From NCBI GenBank assembly GCA_023396365.1, contig JAEWWL010000008.1, positions 1 through 25,536 on the forward strand: a stretch of 25,536 nt of DNA. The letters run 5' to 3'. Numbering within the stretch: the first letter of the stretch is position 1; each line of letters starts with the position of its first letter. The notes under the pieces are model-generated. The model searched no databases. It was not told where the DNA came from and saw only the letters and a program-made list of their open reading frames with translations. Shown piece after piece: positions 22,001 to 25,536 of this stretch. The DNA is from Methanobacteriota archaeon. GTDB lineage: Archaea; Halobacteriota; Methanomicrobia; Methanomicrobiales; Methanomicrobiaceae. The position numbers and the translations under genes were made by a program.

Positions 22001-23797
22001 TTGGATTTGGCAGAAGAGCTCGCAGCAAAGCAGAGAAGCATAAGTGTTGCAGAATTTTTTGAAAAGAACAAGCACCTTTTAGGTTTTGACTCGCCCACAC
22101 GCGGCATTATTACAACAATAAAGGAGGCTGTCGATAACTCTCTTGACGCCTGCGAAGAGGCAGAAGTCTTACCGGACATCTACGTCGGAGTAAAACGAAC
22201 TGACAAAGATGTCTACAGAATAATTGTTGAGGACAACGGGCCGGGAATTGTTCCAAAGCAGGTCCCCTTCGTCTTTGGAAAACTTCTCTATGGCTCAAGA
22301 TTTCACCAGATAAAGCAGAGCCGCGGGCAGCAGGGTATAGGAATCAGCGCCGCAGTCCTCTACGCACAGCTTACAACCGGCGTCCCTGCAGCTGTCATCT
22401 CAAGAACAGGGCATACTTCAAAGGCAAACCGCTTTGAGATCATGATAAAAACAGAAGCCAATGAGCCGCAGGTCTTAAAGCATGAGGAGATTGAGTGGGA
22501 CAGGATGCACGGCACCCGGGTTGAGATTGAATTTAAAAGCACTCTTGCCGCAAAAAAAAGGCTTCTTGATTACTTAAGATACACTGCTGTTGTAAACCCG
22601 CATGCAAGGATTCAGGCAGATATTGACGGGGAAAAATACAACTTTGAAAGGGCCTCTGATGAGACTATTGTCCCGCCAAAAGCAATCGCACCGCACCCGC
22701 ACGGAATCGAGTTTGGAACTCTTAAAAGAATGGCAGAGGCGAGTTCGCAAAAGCTTAAGGAGTTTTTGATTGAAGGCTTCTCACGCGTCGGAGATAAAAA
22801 CGCTGATGAAATTATAGGGCTGTCAGGATTAAAGGCTGAGAGAAAAGCCTCAGGACTTTCTTCTGAAGAACTAAAAAAGCTTCTTGATGCAATGCAGACA
22901 GTTCAGGTCCCGCCTCCGCCGGCATCGCAGTGCTTATCCCCAATTGGTGAAGAGAAGATTGTCGCCGGAATAGACAAGGAGTTTGAGCTTGACTTTGTCC
23001 GTTCAAGAACAAGAAAAAGCCAGGTCTTTTCAGGACATCCGTTTATTGTCGAAGCGGCAATAGGATACGGCGGAAAGCTGGAATCAGAAGGCACTGCACA
23101 AATTTTGCGGTTTGCAAACCGTGTTCCTCTTCTTTACCAGCAGGGCGCATGCCTTATTACAAACGCGGCATCGCAGGTGAACTGGAAGGCATACAACCTC
23201 CCGCAGCAGGGAATACCAACCGGCCCTGTTCTGATTCTTGTCCATGTCGCATCAACAAATGTTCCGTTTACAAGTGAAAGCAAGGATGCAATAGCAGCTA
23301 TTCCTGAGATTGAAAAAGAAATTATCCTTGTTCTTCAGGAGCTTGGAAGAGAGCTTAAAAACTACCTGTCAAGGCGTGATAAAAACAAACAGCAGGAGGA
23401 AAGAGCGCGTGCGGTATGCTCAATCCTTCCTGACATCGCTGCAAAAGTAGGTGAGATTGTCGGAAAGCCCGCGCCTGACATTGCTCCTCTTGAAGCGCAG
23501 ATAATGAGAAAGGTTGTTGTGAAAAAGAAAGTTGCTGACGGAATTGTTGAAATTTCTGTCAGCAACTACACAAAAAATCCGGCATCTCTTACAATATACA
23601 ATATGTCTGAGGATTCGGCATCTGATGCAAAGCCAAAGCCTGACTTTGTCGATAAAATCGGCGATGAATACAACAAACTCTGGAAGGTTGAAGTAGACCC
23701 TGAGTGCTCATGGAGCACTGTATACACCGGCTCCTCTCACGGGTCCGTCAGTGTAAGGGGCGTTGATGAAAAAGTGCTTGTGGTGGTGGATATATGA
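22001..23797 (+). CDS. top6B: DNA topoisomerase VI subunit B
   Basis: The ATPase subunit of the archaeal type IIB topoisomerase, which relaxes and unlinks DNA during replication. The 598-residue protein carries the GHKL fold motifs: EAVDNSLDA (Glu42, Asn46), VEDNGPGI (Asp78) and SRGQQGIGISA (107-117). A helix-two-turns-helix-like region and the transducer domain follow, the latter with VNIPFTSESKDAIA-like sequence near residue 424. The start is a TTG, supported by a strong Shine-Dalgarno in the end of hisS. It overlaps top6A by ATGA, the usual B-then-A order. All catalytic residues are intact. Confidence 0.97.
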   Translation: MDLAEELAAKQRSISVAEFFEKNKHLLGFDSPTRGIITTIKEAVDNSLDACEEAEVLPDIYVGVKRTDKDVYRIIVEDNGPGIVPKQVPFVFGKLLYGSRFHQIKQSRGQQGIGISAAVLYAQLTTGVPAAVISRTGHTSKANRFEIMIKTEANEPQVLKHEEIEWDRMHGTRVEIEFKSTLAAKKRLLDYLRYTAVVNPHARIQADIDGEKYNFERASDETIVPPKAIAPHPHGIEFGTLKRMAEASSQKLKEFLIEGFSRVGDKNADEIIGLSGLKAERKASGLSSEELKKLLDAMQTVQVPPPPASQCLSPIGEEKIVAGIDKEFELDFVRSRTRKSQVFSGHPFIVEAAIGYGGKLESEGTAQILRFANRVPLLYQQGACLITNAASQVNWKAYNLPQQGIPTGPVLILVHVASTNVPFTSESKDAIAAIPEIEKEIILVLQELGRELKNYLSRRDKNKQQEERARAVCSILPDIAAKVGEIVGKPAPDIAPLEAQIMRKVVVKKKVADGIVEISVSNYTKNPASLTIYNMSEDSASDAKPKPDFVDKIGDEYNKLWKVEVDPECSWSTVYTGSSHGSVSVRGVDEKVLVVVDI

Positions 23798-24882
23798 GCA
23801 GAGTAGAAAAAGACAAAATCGCTGATGGAAAACTGTATGATATCGCGGACAACTGGTACAGCCAGATGAGAAACGCGACAATTCCATACATCTCGCTTCC
23901 GACAAGAACGAAGCACAATCTTGCATATGATGAGGGGACAGAGGTCTGGAAATATGGTGACAAGGAGACTACAAGAATTGCAAGTTCATCAAAAAGCGCA
24001 GTTCATCTTTTAAAAATGGCTTATGTTGTGGGTTTTCTTCGCCAGCAGCTTCGTGAAAACCGCTCATCCACATTAAGGGAGATGTATTACATCTCTGAAG
24101 GCTGGAAGAAGGCTAAGTTTTCAGCCCAGGATGAGTCAAACCATCTTGTTGAGGATTTGGAGATTATTACCGAACTCTCAAGGGAGAATTTTCACTTAAG
24201 GCCCGAAGAGGACGGTGCATCAATTTACGGCCCGCTTCGGATAAAGGAGAAAACCCGCCGCGGTGATCGAGTCATGCACTGCCAGCAGGATATCGGAGAA
24301 TCCGGATATCCTATTCCAAACAATGTTGACAATCTTGAGTTTGTTGAGCATGACGCAAAGTTTGTAATTGCAATGGAGACCGGCGGTATGTATGCAAGGC
24401 TTATGGAGAACGGCTTTGACGAGGATTACGATGCTATTCTTGTTCACTTAAAGGGCCAGCCGGCGCGTTCGACAAGGAGGGTTTTAAAGCGCTTAAACCA
24501 GGAGCTTAACCTTCCTGTTGTTGTGTTCACAGACGGTGATCCATGGTCTTACAGGATTTTTGCAAGCGTTGCATACGGCTCTATTAAGGCGGCGCATATG
24601 TCTGATACGCTTGCAACGCCAGGGGCACAGTTTATAGGTGTTCAGCCATCAGACATCAGCAACTACAATCTTCCCTCAGACAAGCTGACAGAAGGAGATA
24701 TTGCAGCGCTAAAGTCTGAGCTTTCTGATCCAAGGTTTGATACCGAGTACTGGAGATCAGAGATCAATCTTCAGTTAAAGATGGGCCTTAAGTCAGAACA
24801 GCAGGCGTTTGCGGCACGGGGCCTTGATTTTGTAACGAAAGAGTATCTGCCGGCGAGGCTTAGTGAGATGGGGATTTTATGA
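23794..24882 (+). CDS. top6A: DNA topoisomerase VI subunit A (Spo11-like)
   Basis: The DNA-cleaving subunit of topoisomerase VI, homologous to the meiotic protein Spo11. The 362-residue protein has the cleavage motif REMYYISEGW, in which Tyr99 should form the covalent link to DNA. The Toprim domain shows FVIAMETGG (Glu195) and FTDGDPWSYRIF (Asp247, Asp249) for metal binding. DNYNLPS-like NYNLPSDKLTEGD and the helical C-terminus match the family. It overlaps top6B upstream by ATGA and the glycosyltransferase gene downstream, again by ATGA. Confidence 0.97.
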   Translation: MSRVEKDKIADGKLYDIADNWYSQMRNATIPYISLPTRTKHNLAYDEGTEVWKYGDKETTRIASSSKSAVHLLKMAYVVGFLRQQLRENRSSTLREMYYISEGWKKAKFSAQDESNHLVEDLEIITELSRENFHLRPEEDGASIYGPLRIKEKTRRGDRVMHCQQDIGESGYPIPNNVDNLEFVEHDAKFVIAMETGGMYARLMENGFDEDYDAILVHLKGQPARSTRRVLKRLNQELNLPVVVFTDGDPWSYRIFASVAYGSIKAAHMSDTLATPGAQFIGVQPSDISNYNLPSDKLTEGDIAALKSELSDPRFDTEYWRSEINLQLKMGLKSEQQAFAARGLDFVTKEYLPARLSEMGIL

Positions 24883-25536
24883 ACATCAATAACAAATCAG
24901 AAAAACCAAAAAAAAAATATATCCTGATTACACCTGCAAAAAATGAGGAATTTTATCTCCCCACTGTCGCAGATTCAATAATTAATCAATCAGTTCTTCC
25001 AGAAATCTGGATAATTATTGACGATGGCAGCACCGATAGAACTCCTGAGATCATAAAAAATCTTAAAGATAAATATAATTGGATACACTCAGTAAAAATG
25101 CCTGAAGGCATGCGTGACCTTACCTTTGGAGTATCGCGTGTATACAGGAGCGGTTTTGAATATTGTAGAAATTATTTTCTTAATAACAATAAAGATTATT
25201 ACTTTTATGGTGTCATTGATGCAGATACATGTATTGAAAGTAATTACTTTTCAAATCTGATTGAAAAATTCTTTGAAGATTCATCCCTTGGAATAGCAAG
25301 TGGAATGATAATTGATCCATTAACAGGACTTAATGAAAGACCCGATTATGATTTTGAACCTATGGGTACTGGCCGTATAATCCGAAAAGAATGTTATGAT
25401 GAAATTGGAGGATACCCTCCGGAGCCTTTTGCAGATTCAATAACAAATATTAAAGCAAAATTAAGAGGATGGAAAATTGCACAGTTTCATGACATAAAAG
25501 CCACTCATCTGAGAAAAACCAATTCAGCTGAAGGAG
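24879..25536 (+). CDS. Family 2 glycosyltransferase (partial, C-terminus cut off)
   Basis: Read by hand: 219 complete codons from the ATG at 24879, open to the right edge. A basic N-terminus leads into a GT-A fold: YILITPAKNEEFYL, then SVLPEIWIIIDDGSTDRT (the nucleotide-sugar DDGS motif) and YGVIDADTCIE, where the Asp-x-Asp pair should bind metal and UDP- or GDP-sugar. Later, GTGRIIRKECYDEIGGYPP matches the acceptor-side GG(Y/F) motif. Such enzymes build surface glycans or glycoproteins. It overlaps the top6A stop by ATGA yet is visibly more A/T-rich, with codons such as AAT, ATA and AAA dominating, unlike the neighbouring topoisomerase genes. This hints at a different history and at a glycan gene cluster beyond the edge. 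Confidence 0.85.
   Translation, partial: MNINNKSEKPKKKYILITPAKNEEFYLPTVADSIINQSVLPEIWIIIDDGSTDRTPEIIKNLKDKYNWIHSVKMPEGMRDLTFGVSRVYRSGFEYCRNYFLNNNKDYYFYGVIDADTCIESNYFSNLIEKFFEDSSLGIASGMIIDPLTGLNERPDYDFEPMGTGRIIRKECYDEIGGYPPEPFADSITNIKAKLRGWKIAQFHDIKATHLRKTNSAEG

Noticed and set aside
1..25536. Search by eye for CRISPR arrays, toxin-antitoxin pairs, restriction or other defence genes
   Set aside because: No regularly spaced repeats and no proteins with nuclease, helicase, methyltransferase or toxin motifs were seen.

Overview
The window looks like a chromosomal segment of a methanogenic archaeon, most likely of the order Methanomicrobiales. This rests on gene content: an MfnB-type methanofuran biosynthesis enzyme, archaeal NusA, both subunits of DNA topoisomerase VI, archaeal-type NadM, LarB, archaeal ValRS and HisRS, and a DUF92 membrane protein. 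Promoters are archaeal in style, with TATA boxes about 25 bases upstream of transcripts that are often leaderless or nearly so, and Shine-Dalgarno sequences of the AGGTGA/GGAG type inside operons. Base composition is moderately A/T-rich with very A/T-rich spacers. I did not recognise the species; a Methanoplanus- or Methanolacinia-like member of Methanomicrobiaceae is only a guess. I found no tRNA, rRNA, CRISPR array or intact insertion sequence.

Region 1 (1-4666, all minus strand) reads from right to left. mfnB and guaB form a tight pair (9-base gap, with the guaB Shine-Dalgarno overlapping the mfnB stop). Next come a two-domain winged-helix regulator whose end overlaps an Hsp20-like gene, a metallo-beta-lactamase-fold hydrolase, archaeal nusA, and hisE, which overlaps nusA by ATGA and runs off the left edge. 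Region 2 (4955-7645, plus strand) holds a HisA-like barrel protein of unknown function, thymidylate kinase overlapping it, and a receiver-PAS-PAS protein whose phospho-acceptor position is lysine. Region 3 (7650-12311, minus) holds a duplicated zinc-ribbon protein, a two-cupin lipoprotein, a 46-residue Lys/Ala-rich small protein and valS.

Region 4 (12515-17011) holds a DUF92 membrane protein facing a membrane protein and a stand-alone pyruvate-kinase C-terminal-like protein, then a YchF/OBG-type GTPase and a small leaderless gene of unknown function. Positions 17012-17627 form a 616-base A/T-rich gap with no convincing gene. Region 5 (17628-20230, minus) is the operon larB-nadM-coiled-coil protein. 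NadM can make nicotinate adenine dinucleotide, the substrate LarB uses for the nickel-pincer cofactor, so the overlap of the two genes makes metabolic sense. Region 6 (20277 to the right edge, plus) holds a small membrane protein, then hisS-top6B-top6A, with a family 2 glycosyltransferase overlapping top6A by ATGA and running off the right edge.

Most of the window is housekeeping sequence and I see no clear defence system or mobile island. The less-explored content is the larB-nadM-coiled-coil operon, the HisA-like paralogue, the pseudo-receiver protein, several small lineage-type proteins, the gap at 17012-17627, and the start of a surface-glycan-like gene at the right edge.
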